A stretch of 64,000 nt of DNA from Sphingobacterium pedocola (GTDB lineage: Bacteria; Bacteroidota; Bacteroidia; Sphingobacteriales; Sphingobacteriaceae). This document shows positions 44,301 through 53,616 of this stretch, one piece after another (the stretch's first letter is position 1; the number at the start of each line of letters is the position of its first letter). The stretch spans positions 223,138-287,137 of the forward strand of contig NZ_MU158693.1 in NCBI RefSeq assembly GCF_015209965.1, given 5' to 3'. Under the pieces are notes generated by a model that ran no database searches, had not been told where the DNA came from, and was given only the letters and a program-made list of their open reading frames with translations. The position numbers and the translations under genes were made by a program.

Positions 44301-44495
44301 ATGATATTGATCGCTGTTCTTCTTCCTTGGTTATCTTTCTTTTTGAGGGGACGAATTTTAACAGGCTTTGTATGTCTCATTTTACAATGCACCTTAATAG
44401 GTTGGCTTCCCGCGGCAATATGGGCGGTAGCGTCCAGAATAGACGGAAAGAATAAGGCGCGCATTAGAATTTTAGCGCGTAGGATGAACTATTAA
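44301..44495 (+). CDS. YqaE/Pmp3-family small membrane protein
   Basis: A 64-residue peptide with two membrane helices and the YqaE/Pmp3 pattern: a P-W-L-x-F-F-L-R-G turn after helix 1 (LLPWLSFFLRG) and GWLPAAIWAV in helix 2. Pmp3-type proteins modulate membrane potential and are often stress-induced. The basic tail should be cytoplasmic. Together with the DUF4342 gene it may form a small stress operon ending at the hairpin at 44546. Confidence 0.75.
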   Translation: MILIAVLLPWLSFFLRGRILTGFVCLILQCTLIGWLPAAIWAVASRIDGKNKARIRILARRMNY

Positions 44496-44545
44496 CAAAA
44501 AGAGATCTGTGACAAAAACTATCCTAGCGCACGAATCTACACTAG

Positions 44546-44598
44546 AAAGAGAAAGTCGCTTTTCTTAGCTGATAAGCGACTTTCTCTTTTTTTTGTTC
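44546..44598. terminator. Strong terminator between the small-gene unit and the PUL
   Basis: A 16-bp stem (44546-44561 with its complement ending near 44589) and an eight-T run. It ends exactly where a decayed tRNA-like sequence begins. Confidence 0.88.
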
Positions 44599-44671
44599 CC
44601 GAAGTCGTGCTCGAACCAGCGACTCTCTGCTTAAACCCTACATCGACGCTAATCAACTGAGCTAATCCAAC
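44597..44671 (-). pseudogene. Decayed tRNA-like sequence (Asn-type)
   Basis: Read on the minus strand, the 75 bases keep the tRNA outline: GTTGGAT, TAGCTCAG D-arm start, GATTAGCG, a TTTAA anticodon-side loop, and GGTTCGA of the T-loop. The anticodon stem, T-stem and acceptor no longer pair, so it cannot be functional. The stretch 44609-44629 matches the intact tRNA-Asn at 58185-58205 in 20 of 21 bases, in the same orientation. This marks the probable left end of the accessory region. Confidence 0.6.
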
Positions 44672-44682
44672 AACAGCGCAGT

Positions 44683-46689
44683 CTATCTTTGGTCATCGGT
44701 AGGCACGAAGAGTACCGCGTTTGCGGCAACTATTCCATTTGCACCTTTCGTACTGATTTCTACAAAAGCGGGTTTGTCCCCATCGATAACGACAGAACTT
44801 CCCAAAGGCACCCAAGTACTGGATGTTTGTCCTTTTATTTCCACGCGCGACAAATCCAGTTGCTTTTCGTCGGAAGTCTTGCCGTCATAAATGGAATAAG
44901 TAAACAGCTGGGAACTTTTGTCGGATTTCGGAAAATAGGTATACACGTCATAGCTACCGGCGGGCAAAGAAGCTGCCGTAAATTTAGCCGTGCTTTGTCC
45001 GTCTTTACTATCAGCTTCTACGTAGCTACGTCCGTAGCCATCGTTACTACCCTGATTCCAATTCCCGGTAAACTGTACAGCATCCACATCAGAACTGCTG
45101 ATGAGTATATCTGACTGCCGCTGGTCCGCTTTAGGATTGGAAGCCAATACCGCTTTTATCTCCGAGACACCTACGGATTGTACATCGATGCCCTGATCGA
45201 TTGCTAGACAAGCAGCCACTGCTGCAGACTGCCCCAATACCATGAATACCGGCTCCATTCGTATGGAACCAAAAGCAATATGGCTAGCTGACAGACAGAC
45301 GGGCACCAATAGATTCGTAACCTCATCACGCTTGGGCACAATTGCACGGTATGAAATCGGAAATGGTGGAAAACCGCCAACTTCCACATTGCCTTCGTTC
45401 TTCACCATGCCGTTGATCACCAACCGATCACAGTTGTGTGAATCCATCGTATAGGCGGCATAGCCCACTTCATCGTTTACCACCTCTTTACCTTGGCAAT
45501 GGTGCTGAGTCATCACCAGTTCGCCAACCATCCGCCGAGCTTCACGAATATAGAGCTGCGGACTCCAGTGACCATCGTTTACGTATTCATCTTTGGGATA
45601 CCCCCACTTTTGCATTTCCTCGCGGATAAACTCTGGAATTGACGGATCGTTGCCCACAAAATACAGTAACCCTTTGGTATAGTCTTCATGGGCTTTGATA
45701 ATTTCCCGTCTGCGTGCGTAGTTCGCTTCGGGGTAGTCCCAATTCATGCCAATCATGTCGGTCGAAAAGCCATTGCGGTTGTTGATATCGGTTTTCCCAT
45801 TTGGCATCCCGCTCCAGATGAATACATCGTTCAATCCTTTCCACGGTTGGATTTCCTTCTGTCTCTTCAACAGCTCATACCGGGCAGGATCGTAATTATC
45901 CGGTTCGGCTATTGGGATACGGTTTTCGGGCACGTTAGTGAGCGTAATACGGTAGTTGTATGCCTGTACTTTTTTATCGCCTGTGCCGTCGGCGAGTAGC
46001 TCGCCATCACGTATCCCCCATAGCAGCCCACTGCTGGAGTCGCCGCGCTTCACATACGGGTCTATCCCATTCGGAAACTGGTGTCCATCCATTAATTGAA
46101 CCCCATTTAGTGTTTCGCCGTACACCCTATTGTCTTCCCGACCTACGTGATACGATACACCAGCTGCTGCAAATAGATCCCCCTCATACGTGCAATCCAT
46201 ATACATTTTTGCTATTACCGTCAACGGAGGTGTTTCCGTGTTTTCAGTCGAACGGAAATGGGCTTGCGTAATTTTGGTACCAACCCTCTCCACATCCAGC
46301 AGCAATTGTCCCAATCTCATTTCGGCACCACAATCTTCCATATACTGGTTAAAAATTGCTTCTGCCACCTTTGGTTCGAAAATCCACTGTTCAAAGGTAT
46401 TGTAGTGTTTTCCGATTTTGCGGTAAAAGTCTAACGCTAAGCCACTGACTACATACTTATTACCGATATCGGTGTGGCCGAGCCCACCGGAGCTCAACCC
46501 ACCCAGTCTATGGCCGGGATCGACAAGAATAACAGACTTTCCTGCCTTGGCCGCCGTGTAGGCAGCAACTACACCGGCCGATGTTCCACCATAGATACAG
46601 AGGTCGTATTGCTTTGTTTGGGATTGGACGCCATATGCCCAACAAAAAACAAACATAGCGGCAAAGAATATTTTGAATTTTATCATCAT
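44683..46689 (-). CDS. Secreted FAD-dependent oxidoreductase with golvesin-like C-terminus
   Basis: A 668-residue exported protein. A signal peptide (AMFVFCWAYGVQSQ, about 10-23) precedes an N-terminal Rossmann fold DLCIYGGTSAGVVAAYTAAKAGK binding FAD. A long middle region contains the FAD-oxidored family stretches GGLGHTDIG, YMDCTYEGDLFAAAGVSYHVGRE, PQLYIREARRMVGE and the closing SAAVAACLAIDQG. From about 545 the chain is a beta-sandwich of the golvesin C-terminal type (GYGRSYVEADSK, AGSYDVYTYFP), a likely carbohydrate- or matrix-binding module. Last gene of the SusC/SusD unit, starting 43 bases after susD, so probably oxidizing the imported glycan or a decoration on it. Confidence 0.8.
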   Translation of the reverse strand: MMIKFKIFFAAMFVFCWAYGVQSQTKQYDLCIYGGTSAGVVAAYTAAKAGKSVILVDPGHRLGGLSSGGLGHTDIGNKYVVSGLALDFYRKIGKHYNTFEQWIFEPKVAEAIFNQYMEDCGAEMRLGQLLLDVERVGTKITQAHFRSTENTETPPLTVIAKMYMDCTYEGDLFAAAGVSYHVGREDNRVYGETLNGVQLMDGHQFPNGIDPYVKRGDSSSGLLWGIRDGELLADGTGDKKVQAYNYRITLTNVPENRIPIAEPDNYDPARYELLKRQKEIQPWKGLNDVFIWSGMPNGKTDINNRNGFSTDMIGMNWDYPEANYARRREIIKAHEDYTKGLLYFVGNDPSIPEFIREEMQKWGYPKDEYVNDGHWSPQLYIREARRMVGELVMTQHHCQGKEVVNDEVGYAAYTMDSHNCDRLVINGMVKNEGNVEVGGFPPFPISYRAIVPKRDEVTNLLVPVCLSASHIAFGSIRMEPVFMVLGQSAAVAACLAIDQGIDVQSVGVSEIKAVLASNPKADQRQSDILISSSDVDAVQFTGNWNQGSNDGYGRSYVEADSKDGQSTAKFTAASLPAGSYDVYTYFPKSDKSSQLFTYSIYDGKTSDEKQLDLSRVEIKGQTSSTWVPLGSSVVIDGDKPAFVEISTKGANGIVAANAVLFVPTDDQR

Positions 46690-46732
46690 CTATCAATTGT
46701 GAATTAAAATTAACGAGTTATATGTGCAATAT

Positions 46733-48193
46733 TTAATAGCCGGGGTTTTGGTTTTCTTGACCGATCGCCGGGTTATTGTTGATTTCATTTTCCGGGATGG
46801 GGTATAGCAGCCGCTCGTCAATCAACGTTTTGCCGATTGCTGCAAACGCCTCTTTGGCTTTCCCTATGCGTTTCAAATCCCACCAACGGCGCCGCTCGAT
46901 CAAGAATTCATAGGCCCGCTCCTGCATGATCGCGTCAATGAAGTCATCCTCTTGCATGCCAGACGGATAATCCACCGGAGAAGCTACGTCGGGATTATAT
47001 CCGTAAGCCCTTCGTCTAATCATATTCAGCCGCTCCAATGCCAATGCGGAAGGTCCATTCTCTGCGCGGCAGGCAGCTTCGGCATAGAACAGTAAGGTTT
47101 CGGCATAGCGATAAACCGGCACGCTGTACGTCCGGAGCCCACTGTTGTCCGTTATGAATTTCTTAAACAGCACCGGAGTAGTTGCCGGAAGGGGTACCCA
47201 TTGGCCGGCTGCATTTTGGATTTCCGTATACAAGTTGAAGGGTTTACGCAAGTCGTCGTCGTCCCATTCCTCGCCGATCATGGAATTCGCATTAGGTAAC
47301 CAGGCAAAAAAACCCGTACTGCTGTAGTTATATGGCAGGTTATTTCCCATGTGTAGGAAATTGGTGATTTCCGATTGCGAGACGTCTGAATGGTGTACGG
47401 ACATAATATCCTCCGAACTTGTATTCGACGCAAAAATATCGTAAAAATCATCCGGCTCTTGCACAGCGACCAGCGTATATTGTCCATTTGTAATGACCTC
47501 TTCTGCTTTGGCCGCAGCGGCCTGCCAGTCACCGATAGTCAGGTATACGTGTGCCAACAACATTTTTGCAGCAGATTGTGAAGCCTGACCAGTCTCCTGC
47601 CCGACGGCTGGAAGCAGACCTATTTCTGCAGCCTCAGCGTCGGCAATGATCAGATCGTACACTTCATTTTCTGGTCGACGCGGTGATTCCAAATCTGATA
47701 AATCTGTACTTTCTGACGTTTTGATCGGAACAGCCCCCCACCCCCGTACCAGCTCAAAGTAAGCCAGCGCGCGAAGAAAATGAGCCTCTGCCAAAATACG
47801 GGTACTTGCACTCTCGCTGATGTCGGTAATCGATGGCACATTAGCTAAAACAGCATTTGCGCGATTGATGCTTTCGTACAGCCTGAACCAATGATTTGCT
47901 GTACGCCCGATATTCTGCTGATCCAGCAGTTGATCCATATTTGAAATGGGCGCTTGCGATCCACGGCCAAGCACCAGATCGCTATGGAGTTCGGATAAGA
48001 TAAAATTATCGATGCCATAAAATTCTTTACCCACGCTACTATATGCACCATTCAATGCGCCTTGCGCATCTGCTTCATTTCGGTAATAGTTGTTTCTCGA
48101 GACGAAATCCATCGGCACCTCTTCCAACATGTTTTGGCAAGCAGTCAACCATACGCCGACCCCCACAATCACTAATAAACCTATCTTTTTCAT
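46733..48193 (-). CDS. SusD/RagB-family glycan-binding lipoprotein
   Basis: A 486-residue surface lipoprotein: signal ending WLTAC (lipidated Cys19), then the SusD N-terminal EVPMDFVSRNNYYRNEADAQGALNGAYSSVG segment, TPR-like helices (LAEAHFLRALAYFELVRGWGAVP) and the closing family motif ERAYEFLIERRRWWDLKR. SusD proteins cap the SusC channel and bind the oligosaccharide. Downstream partner of the SusC gene; the 144-base gap holds a large imperfect hairpin. The binding specificity cannot be read from the sequence. Confidence 0.93.
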   Translation of the reverse strand: MKKIGLLVIVGVGVWLTACQNMLEEVPMDFVSRNNYYRNEADAQGALNGAYSSVGKEFYGIDNFILSELHSDLVLGRGSQAPISNMDQLLDQQNIGRTANHWFRLYESINRANAVLANVPSITDISESASTRILAEAHFLRALAYFELVRGWGAVPIKTSESTDLSDLESPRRPENEVYDLIIADAEAAEIGLLPAVGQETGQASQSAAKMLLAHVYLTIGDWQAAAAKAEEVITNGQYTLVAVQEPDDFYDIFASNTSSEDIMSVHHSDVSQSEITNFLHMGNNLPYNYSSTGFFAWLPNANSMIGEEWDDDDLRKPFNLYTEIQNAAGQWVPLPATTPVLFKKFITDNSGLRTYSVPVYRYAETLLFYAEAACRAENGPSALALERLNMIRRRAYGYNPDVASPVDYPSGMQEDDFIDAIMQERAYEFLIERRRWWDLKRIGKAKEAFAAIGKTLIDERLLYPIPENEINNNPAIGQENQNPGY

Positions 48194-48218
48194 CTATTTT
48201 AATTTTTATTTAGTGGCG

Positions 48219-48328
48219 ATGAAGCTGTCATGATTTTTCATAGCTATTTGCTACACAGGTGTTCAAGAGCTCGCAAGCTCGGTTTAATTCTGTCACTGTG
48301 TGATTTTTTCAAATCATGACGGTTTCAT
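48219..48328 (-). repeat. Imperfect inverted repeat in the susC-susD gap
   Basis: 18-base arms at 48219-48236 and 48311-48328 pair at 16 positions and enclose a smaller hairpin GAGCTCGCAAGCTC. A related arm pair occurs before the GH16-like gene (53417-53474). The position just upstream of the SusD start suggests an mRNA leader structure. Confidence 0.6.
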
Positions 48329-48337
48329 TTTTTTCAA

Positions 48338-51300
48338 TTAGAATGTTAACCTAAATCCCAATACATAGTTTTTAGCGTTTGGATAGCCGCTTTGGTCATG
48401 CCCCATCCGCAGCCGATTTTCTATTTTCTGCGAGTCCTCACCACGGGTATTGACTTCCGGATCCAAGCCTGTGTACTTCGTGAACGTGAGTAGGTTTGTA
48501 CCCGACACGTAGATACGCAACGCATTGCACCAAGCCATGCCCCACTTCGCTATAGGTAAATCGTATCCCAGATTGACAGACTTCAACCGGAGGTAATTAC
48601 CGTTTTCGATAAACCGATCCGAAATATCAAAATTAGACGCCGAACTGATTCTTGGATACTTGGCATTCGGATCCGGATTCTCAACCGTCCAATAGTTGCC
48701 CATCAGGTCCTGAAATTGGTTGCTTCCACGTTGGAAGGAATTCAAATGTGTACCGTTTGTCGCGTTGAATATCTGATTACCCTGTACCCCTTCCAGAAAA
48801 ACAGTGAGACTCACCCCTTTGTAAGACACAGTGGAGTTCAAACTATAGATCAAATCCGGTGTGGGGTTACCCAGGATCACACGGTCTTGCGCATTCACCA
48901 CACCGTCCCCGTTTACATCCTTATACTTGATATATCCGTTCTCGTTCAATCCGTCTTCTAAGTAACCAAAAAGGCTCCCCAACGGCTCACCTTCACGCGC
49001 GATGTTGGTACTGGACCACACTGCTGCTTGGCCGGCGCTGTAGATGTCGCTGCCCCCAGCCAGGGTAATTACTTCATTCCGATTAGACGACAACATCGCC
49101 CCGAGATTCCATTTCCACTCGCCAGTCAATAGATCGGCGTTGACGCCAACCTCCACTCCCCGGTTACTAATTTCGCCAACATTTTGGAAAATAGAACCAA
49201 AACCTACGGAAGGCGGCAATGGTACGGATGCGAGCAGATCGGTCGTGTATTTCCAGTAATAATCTCCTGTCACAGTCAACCGATTATCCCAAATCTTAAG
49301 GTCGAATCCGACATCGGTCTGGCGGGTGGTTTCCCATTTCAGATCTTGATTGGAAATGCCCGATGGGCTGTACCCGATCACCACTTCGTTGTTTCCATAT
49401 ACGGTACGTACAATCCCCATCCGGTCAAGCGACTGGTATGGATCCAGCGCGGTATTACCGGTTTCGCCATAGCTTGCGCGGACTTTCAAGTCATTGATGA
49501 AGCTGATGTCTTGCATGAAGGATTCCTCAGATAATCGCCATGCCACAGCCGCAGATGGAAACATCGCCCATTTATTATTGGCTCCGAATCGCGAGGAGCC
49601 ATCGGCACGGATACTTGCCGTAAATAGGTATTTGTTTGCCAGTGTATAATTGGCCCTCCCCAGCCAAGAAGCCAATGCCCATTCTGAGATACCCGAAGTC
49701 GGTGGATTAATGGTTTCCATAGCCGAAAGGTCAAAATTGCGGGTGGTATTGCCAGGTAACCCAGTTCCGTCGATTCTGAAATTGCGATTGTGGTCCGTTT
49801 GATAGGTAAATCCACCCAATAGCGTCAGTCGGTGTTTATCATTAAAGTCTTTGGAATAGGTCAACGTATTTTCATTCAAAAAGGAACTCCGGTAATAGGT
49901 TTGCTGGCGAGCATAACCCCGGTCTACCTCGAAGATAATGGGACGAAACTCATCTTCCAACGTATAGGCGTATTCCAAACCAACCAACGTTCTGAACGTC
50001 AGATTTTCACTTAGTTTCACGTCCAAACTGGCGTTGCCAAGACCGGTATTGCCGAGTGACGTTGTCTGCTCCTGTGCAAAAATCATGGGGTTTTTCATAT
50101 CCGAAGAACCAAAGCTATAAGCCCGTTCAATTTGGGTAGGAAGTCCATTCTCGTCATATATGGATAGTGTCGGCGGTGCCGATGCACCCGCAGACAATAT
50201 AGAGCCACCGCCCCGAAAGCCATTGTTTACCGGCACGGCCAGCTGCTGTCTCCGTGAAAGGTTTAGGTTTACATTCAGCCGCAACCAGTCTTTCACGTCG
50301 TGCCCAAGATTTAACCGCACCGAACCGCGCTTCACGCCGGTATTGATCAAAATGCCGTCTTGATCGTAATAGTTTCCGGATAGGGAGTATTGCGTTTTTT
50401 CCGATGCGCCCGAAAAAGTGAGGGTATGGTCTTGAATGTGCGCCGTGCGCAACAAGGCATCCTGCCAATCGGTGCCCGGATCCTGCACTTCGTCGAGATC
50501 GAAATAAGGATCCTGTCCCCCATTTTTCAACCACTCATTGGCGATGATGGCATAGTCGCGAGCGTTCAACAGATCATATTTTTTGGTCGCCTCCTGTAAA
50601 CCGTAGAAGCTGTTCAGCTCTACACGGCTGGGCGTTCCTTTTTTTCCTTTTTTTGAAGTGATGATCACTACACCATTGGCTCCGCGAGCCCCGTAGATCG
50701 CCGTGGCGGAAGCATCTTTCAAAATATCAATAGATTCGATATCTGCCGGATTGAGGAAATTCAAGTCGCCGGTCAATGGAAATCCATCTACAACATACAA
50801 TGGTTGGTTGTCGCCAATCATCGAATTTCCACCCCTGACACGAACCTCTATCCGTCCTCCCGGCTGCCCAGAGTTCTGTGTCACCTGCACACCTGGGGCA
50901 CGTCCTTTTAACGCTTGCTCCAAGTTATAAACCGGCACCGCCTGCAGTTCTTCCGATTTGATTTGCGCTACGGATCCAGTGAGGTCGGACTTGCGAATAG
51001 TGCCATACCCCACAACAACCACTTCTTCCAGATCGCTCACAACGGCTTGCATCGTCACATCGAGCCGACTGCTTATTTCGTTAACACGATGTTCCTGTGG
51101 CCTATACCCCACTATAGTGAACACTAAAGATCCCTGATTTGGAACAGCGATAGTGTACCTTCCCCGTTCATCTGTGGTGACAGCGGTGGACGTGCCCTTC
51201 ACAGTAACCGATACGCCTACCAGGGGCTTACCTTGATCATCCACGACGTAACCCGATACCATCTCCTGCGGCCGGTTTTCATCGGAAATTGACAACACGG

Positions 51301-51598
51301 TTTTCTTCCTCGATACCAGCACCCTTTTTCCACGGATTTGATAGGTAAGCGGCTGGTTGGTAAAACAATGCTGCAAGATCTCAACTAACGGGGCTTGATT
51401 AAAACTCAGGCTCACCGGACCGGTGTCCTTCAAATCATCCGTCAGGTAAAGGAAATGATAGCCTGTCTGCTTGCGCAATTCAGCAAAAACCGTTTTCAAC
51501 GGAATTTGCTTAGCTGTAATACTCGCTTTCTGGGCATACACCTCAGCTCCAGCGCGGACAGCGGTAATCAATACGATAGCGAATATGATTTTAGTCAT
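48338..51598 (-). CDS. SusC/RagA-family TonB-dependent outer-membrane transporter
   Basis: A 1086-residue importer. After the signal peptide come an STN domain (about 25-75, KTVFAELRKQTGYHFLYL), a CarboxypepD_reg-like domain (about 115-195, GYVVDDQGKPLVGVSVTVKGT), the SusC TonB motif EEVVVVGYGT, a plug (about 215-335) and a 22-strand barrel ending NYVLGFRLTF. The STN domain marks transporters that signal to a FecR anti-sigma factor, and a FecR gene and ECF sigma gene lie upstream in the same orientation. The frame is open to an ATG at 51706 (36 more codons), but MTKIIFAIVLITAV at 51598 begins a normal signal peptide. Confidence 0.93.
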   Translation of the reverse strand: MTKIIFAIVLITAVRAGAEVYAQKASITAKQIPLKTVFAELRKQTGYHFLYLTDDLKDTGPVSLSFNQAPLVEILQHCFTNQPLTYQIRGKRVLVSRKKTVLSISDENRPQEMVSGYVVDDQGKPLVGVSVTVKGTSTAVTTDERGRYTIAVPNQGSLVFTIVGYRPQEHRVNEISSRLDVTMQAVVSDLEEVVVVGYGTIRKSDLTGSVAQIKSEELQAVPVYNLEQALKGRAPGVQVTQNSGQPGGRIEVRVRGGNSMIGDNQPLYVVDGFPLTGDLNFLNPADIESIDILKDASATAIYGARGANGVVIITSKKGKKGTPSRVELNSFYGLQEATKKYDLLNARDYAIIANEWLKNGGQDPYFDLDEVQDPGTDWQDALLRTAHIQDHTLTFSGASEKTQYSLSGNYYDQDGILINTGVKRGSVRLNLGHDVKDWLRLNVNLNLSRRQQLAVPVNNGFRGGGSILSAGASAPPTLSIYDENGLPTQIERAYSFGSSDMKNPMIFAQEQTTSLGNTGLGNASLDVKLSENLTFRTLVGLEYAYTLEDEFRPIIFEVDRGYARQQTYYRSSFLNENTLTYSKDFNDKHRLTLLGGFTYQTDHNRNFRIDGTGLPGNTTRNFDLSAMETINPPTSGISEWALASWLGRANYTLANKYLFTASIRADGSSRFGANNKWAMFPSAAVAWRLSEESFMQDISFINDLKVRASYGETGNTALDPYQSLDRMGIVRTVYGNNEVVIGYSPSGISNQDLKWETTRQTDVGFDLKIWDNRLTVTGDYYWKYTTDLLASVPLPPSVGFGSIFQNVGEISNRGVEVGVNADLLTGEWKWNLGAMLSSNRNEVITLAGGSDIYSAGQAAVWSSTNIAREGEPLGSLFGYLEDGLNENGYIKYKDVNGDGVVNAQDRVILGNPTPDLIYSLNSTVSYKGVSLTVFLEGVQGNQIFNATNGTHLNSFQRGSNQFQDLMGNYWTVENPDPNAKYPRISSASNFDISDRFIENGNYLRLKSVNLGYDLPIAKWGMAWCNALRIYVSGTNLLTFTKYTGLDPEVNTRGEDSQKIENRLRMGHDQSGYPNAKNYVLGFRLTF

Positions 51599-51720
51599 AA
51601 TCAAAAGCTTAATGAGGCCACGATAATGCGTCGCGGGTTTATACGTTCTGTGCGTTTTGCAATTTTTGCAAATTCCGCACGTTATTGCAATACAAATTGC
51701 ATACATTTGTTATACAGGTT

Positions 51721-51845
51721 AAATGATTATTCTGTTAAATCTATCATTATCAATTGCCAATTATATATTGTCAATTGATCATTGGATAGCCTGTTTGCGG
51801 CATAAATTACCGCGCCAGCCGGAAGTGTTAGCCGCACTTCCGGCT
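51721..51845 (-). repeat. Duplicated intergenic module, copy upstream of susC
   Basis: A roughly 125-bp segment between the GH16-like gene and susC. It contains AAATGATTATTCTGTTAAAT at the left, a TTGGAT-GCCT-TTTGCGGCA block, and a GC-rich hairpin. The same blocks occur in the same order at 53500-53616. The intervening bases differ, so it is an old duplication. Confidence 0.65.
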
Positions 51846-51849
51846 TTTT
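51817..51849 (+). terminator. Hairpin with T-run inside the duplicated module, copy 1
   Basis: AGCCGGAAGTG / CACTTCCGGCT 11-bp perfect stem followed by TTTT on the plus strand. In the direction of the surrounding genes (minus) it is a plain hairpin. It may block transcription running antisense into the GH16-like gene. Confidence 0.5.
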
Positions 51850-51980
51850 GGGGCTTATGCCCTCACAGGGAATCCATTATTTGGAATCTATTCAAGTATA
51901 CATATTTCTATACCTCCTTCATTTGTGTTTAATTTTGCTCTTTCCGACTTCCGCCGGTTGCATTCGATAATACCCCCTAC

Positions 51981-53390
51981 TTACTGTACGTACCATCCTG
52001 AACCGGGAGCATAATACTGTAGACCATACCATAGTAGATCCGAAGTCCCTTCGTTATAAGGATTTCCAGCATCGATTTTCACGGCCACGTTTATGATGGG
52101 GTAGAAAGCCCAATCGGTACCGCCATCCGTCCTATCAAGCATATTTCTATGCTGCAAGGTTTCTTTACCATCAACGAAATGCGTAATCCAGTCATCTTCA
52201 ATAATACAGGTGTAGTCGTGGGGCTCAGCATTCAGGTTTATGTCCAGTTCGAAACCGGGAACTCGGTCCAATTCACTTTTCAGACCATTTACCATATCCC
52301 GCACATTGGAGCCATGCACACCGATATGTTGTGCAGAACTTGTCGACCGCGGTGTGTAGGCCGCGCCGTAAGCTCCATTGAAGCTCTCGAAGAAGTCGAC
52401 CTCCGGCGGCCACTGGCTAACGCCTGTACTGAGCACGCTTCCTACCGCCCAAAAAGCAGACCAGGCTCCGCGACGGCTAGGGGTCTGTATCTGCGCGCGA
52501 TAAACACCCCGGCGATACTTCCATTCATCCAATTTCGAACCTTGCAATACAGACGCCTGAAAGGGAAATATTCTATCGCTAAACACAACAGGCTCTTCAA
52601 ACTTTACCGTATGCAGCCGTACAAATGGTCGGCCTTCGCTATCCACCTCACGGGTCTGCGGGTTCACCGCATCGTCTGGAAATGCCTCTACGTTTGTGTA
52701 CAGGCCAGTCTCACCGTTACCAGCCTGCGAATAACCGTGCGATAGCCTCGAGCGCCATACTGGGTTGCCGTCGGCATCAAAACCGCTATCTGACCATTCA
52801 ATGGCCGCCATATCCAAGTCCACCGTTGGCGTTACTCCATCCGCGTGAAACACAAGGGGATCACGGTGAAAGGGCATTTCAGCGGGAAGTTCATTGACGG
52901 CACCTTCCTGAATCTGGAAAATACAAGCTACAGGGCCGGCGGTTCCTTCGCCGGGAAAAGTTATCTTGAATTGATCGCCAGGGGTGTGCCTCGGATTGAT
53001 AATATCAACCGTAATCCAAAGGTCAGCATCATCACCGGGGCGCCAATATTGATATTTGAAAGGGGTAGATATGTCTCGATTGACGTTGAATCCCTTTGCT
53101 CCGCCAGTACTCGTATTAACTTGTACATAAGCAGTGCTCATAATCGCACCGGCTAGCGTCAGCCGGACGTGAGCCTTGGTCGCGCCGGGGGGGATACCAA
53201 TTGGTTCTTCCAACGTGGTCATTGGATCAAGATCAATACCGTTGATTGACAAACGCCGATCCGCTAGTACAGGTATATCCTCCAACGGAATCTCCGGATT
53301 TGGATTCAAAATATGCTCGCTACAACTTACCATTGAGCTGATCACCAACGCTGTGATGATCAATCCGATATTAGCCCTACTTTTTTTCAT
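51981..53390 (-). CDS. GH16-like glycoside hydrolase lipoprotein
   Basis: A 469-residue lipoprotein (signal ending SSMVSC, Cys23). Residues of about 45-190 form an N-terminal beta-rich region without a recognised family. From about 250 the chain looks like a GH16 jelly roll: RRGVYRAQIQTPSRRGAWSAFWAVG, then WPPEVDFFESF holding the ExDxxE catalytic triad Glu330, Asp332 and Glu335, and a DYTCIIEDDWITHFVDGKE strand pair. GH16 enzymes cleave beta-1,3/1,4-glucans and galactans, so such a polymer is the likely target of this locus. It lies between FecR and SusC, an unusual position. Confidence 0.7.
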   Translation of the reverse strand: MKKSRANIGLIITALVISSMVSCSEHILNPNPEIPLEDIPVLADRRLSINGIDLDPMTTLEEPIGIPPGATKAHVRLTLAGAIMSTAYVQVNTSTGGAKGFNVNRDISTPFKYQYWRPGDDADLWITVDIINPRHTPGDQFKITFPGEGTAGPVACIFQIQEGAVNELPAEMPFHRDPLVFHADGVTPTVDLDMAAIEWSDSGFDADGNPVWRSRLSHGYSQAGNGETGLYTNVEAFPDDAVNPQTREVDSEGRPFVRLHTVKFEEPVVFSDRIFPFQASVLQGSKLDEWKYRRGVYRAQIQTPSRRGAWSAFWAVGSVLSTGVSQWPPEVDFFESFNGAYGAAYTPRSTSSAQHIGVHGSNVRDMVNGLKSELDRVPGFELDINLNAEPHDYTCIIEDDWITHFVDGKETLQHRNMLDRTDGGTDWAFYPIINVAVKIDAGNPYNEGTSDLLWYGLQYYAPGSGWYVQ

Positions 53391-53416
53391 CTGGATATAA
53401 TTTGTTTTTTAACTGC

Positions 53417-53474
53417 GATGAAGCTATCAGATTTATTCATTTCCCCACCTGAAAGAATAAATCATGATGGTTCC
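53417..53474 (-). repeat. Imperfect inverted repeat in the GH16-like gene leader
   Basis: Arms 53417-53437 and 53456-53474 resemble those in the susC-susD gap: GCGATGAAGCT and AATCATGA-GGTT are shared. It occupies the same place, just upstream of a lipoprotein start codon. Confidence 0.55.
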
Positions 53475-53499
53475 ATAGCAATAACTATTACAGTTCTTT

Positions 53500-53616
53500 A
53501 AATGATTATTCTGTTAAATTTATCATTGTCAGCTGGTACGTACCAACTAACCATTGGATTAGCCTTTTTGCGGCACCATGACCACTCTGGCCGAAAGCGT
53601 TAGCCGCACTTTCGGT
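53500..53616 (-). repeat. Duplicated intergenic module, copy upstream of the GH16-like gene
   Basis: Second copy of the module at 51721-51845, with the same left AAATGATTATTCTGTTAAAT block, a TTGCGGCA block and the TTAGCCGCA-loop hairpin. Confidence 0.65.

Noticed and set aside
44597..44671. Functional tRNA
   Set aside because: Anticodon stem, T-stem and acceptor do not pair.
50154..50534. 126-codon frame inside susC
   Set aside because: Same strand but another frame, arginine/glycine-rich, within a complete SusC.
51598..51706. 36-codon N-terminal extension of SusC
   Set aside because: It would put a cysteine-rich non-signal segment before a normal signal peptide; it remains possible, since an ATG is present.
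52149..52745. 198-codon plus-strand frame inside the GH16-like gene
   Set aside because: A shadow of the minus-strand gene, which has a lipobox and catalytic triad; the G+C-rich codons keep the opposite frame open.
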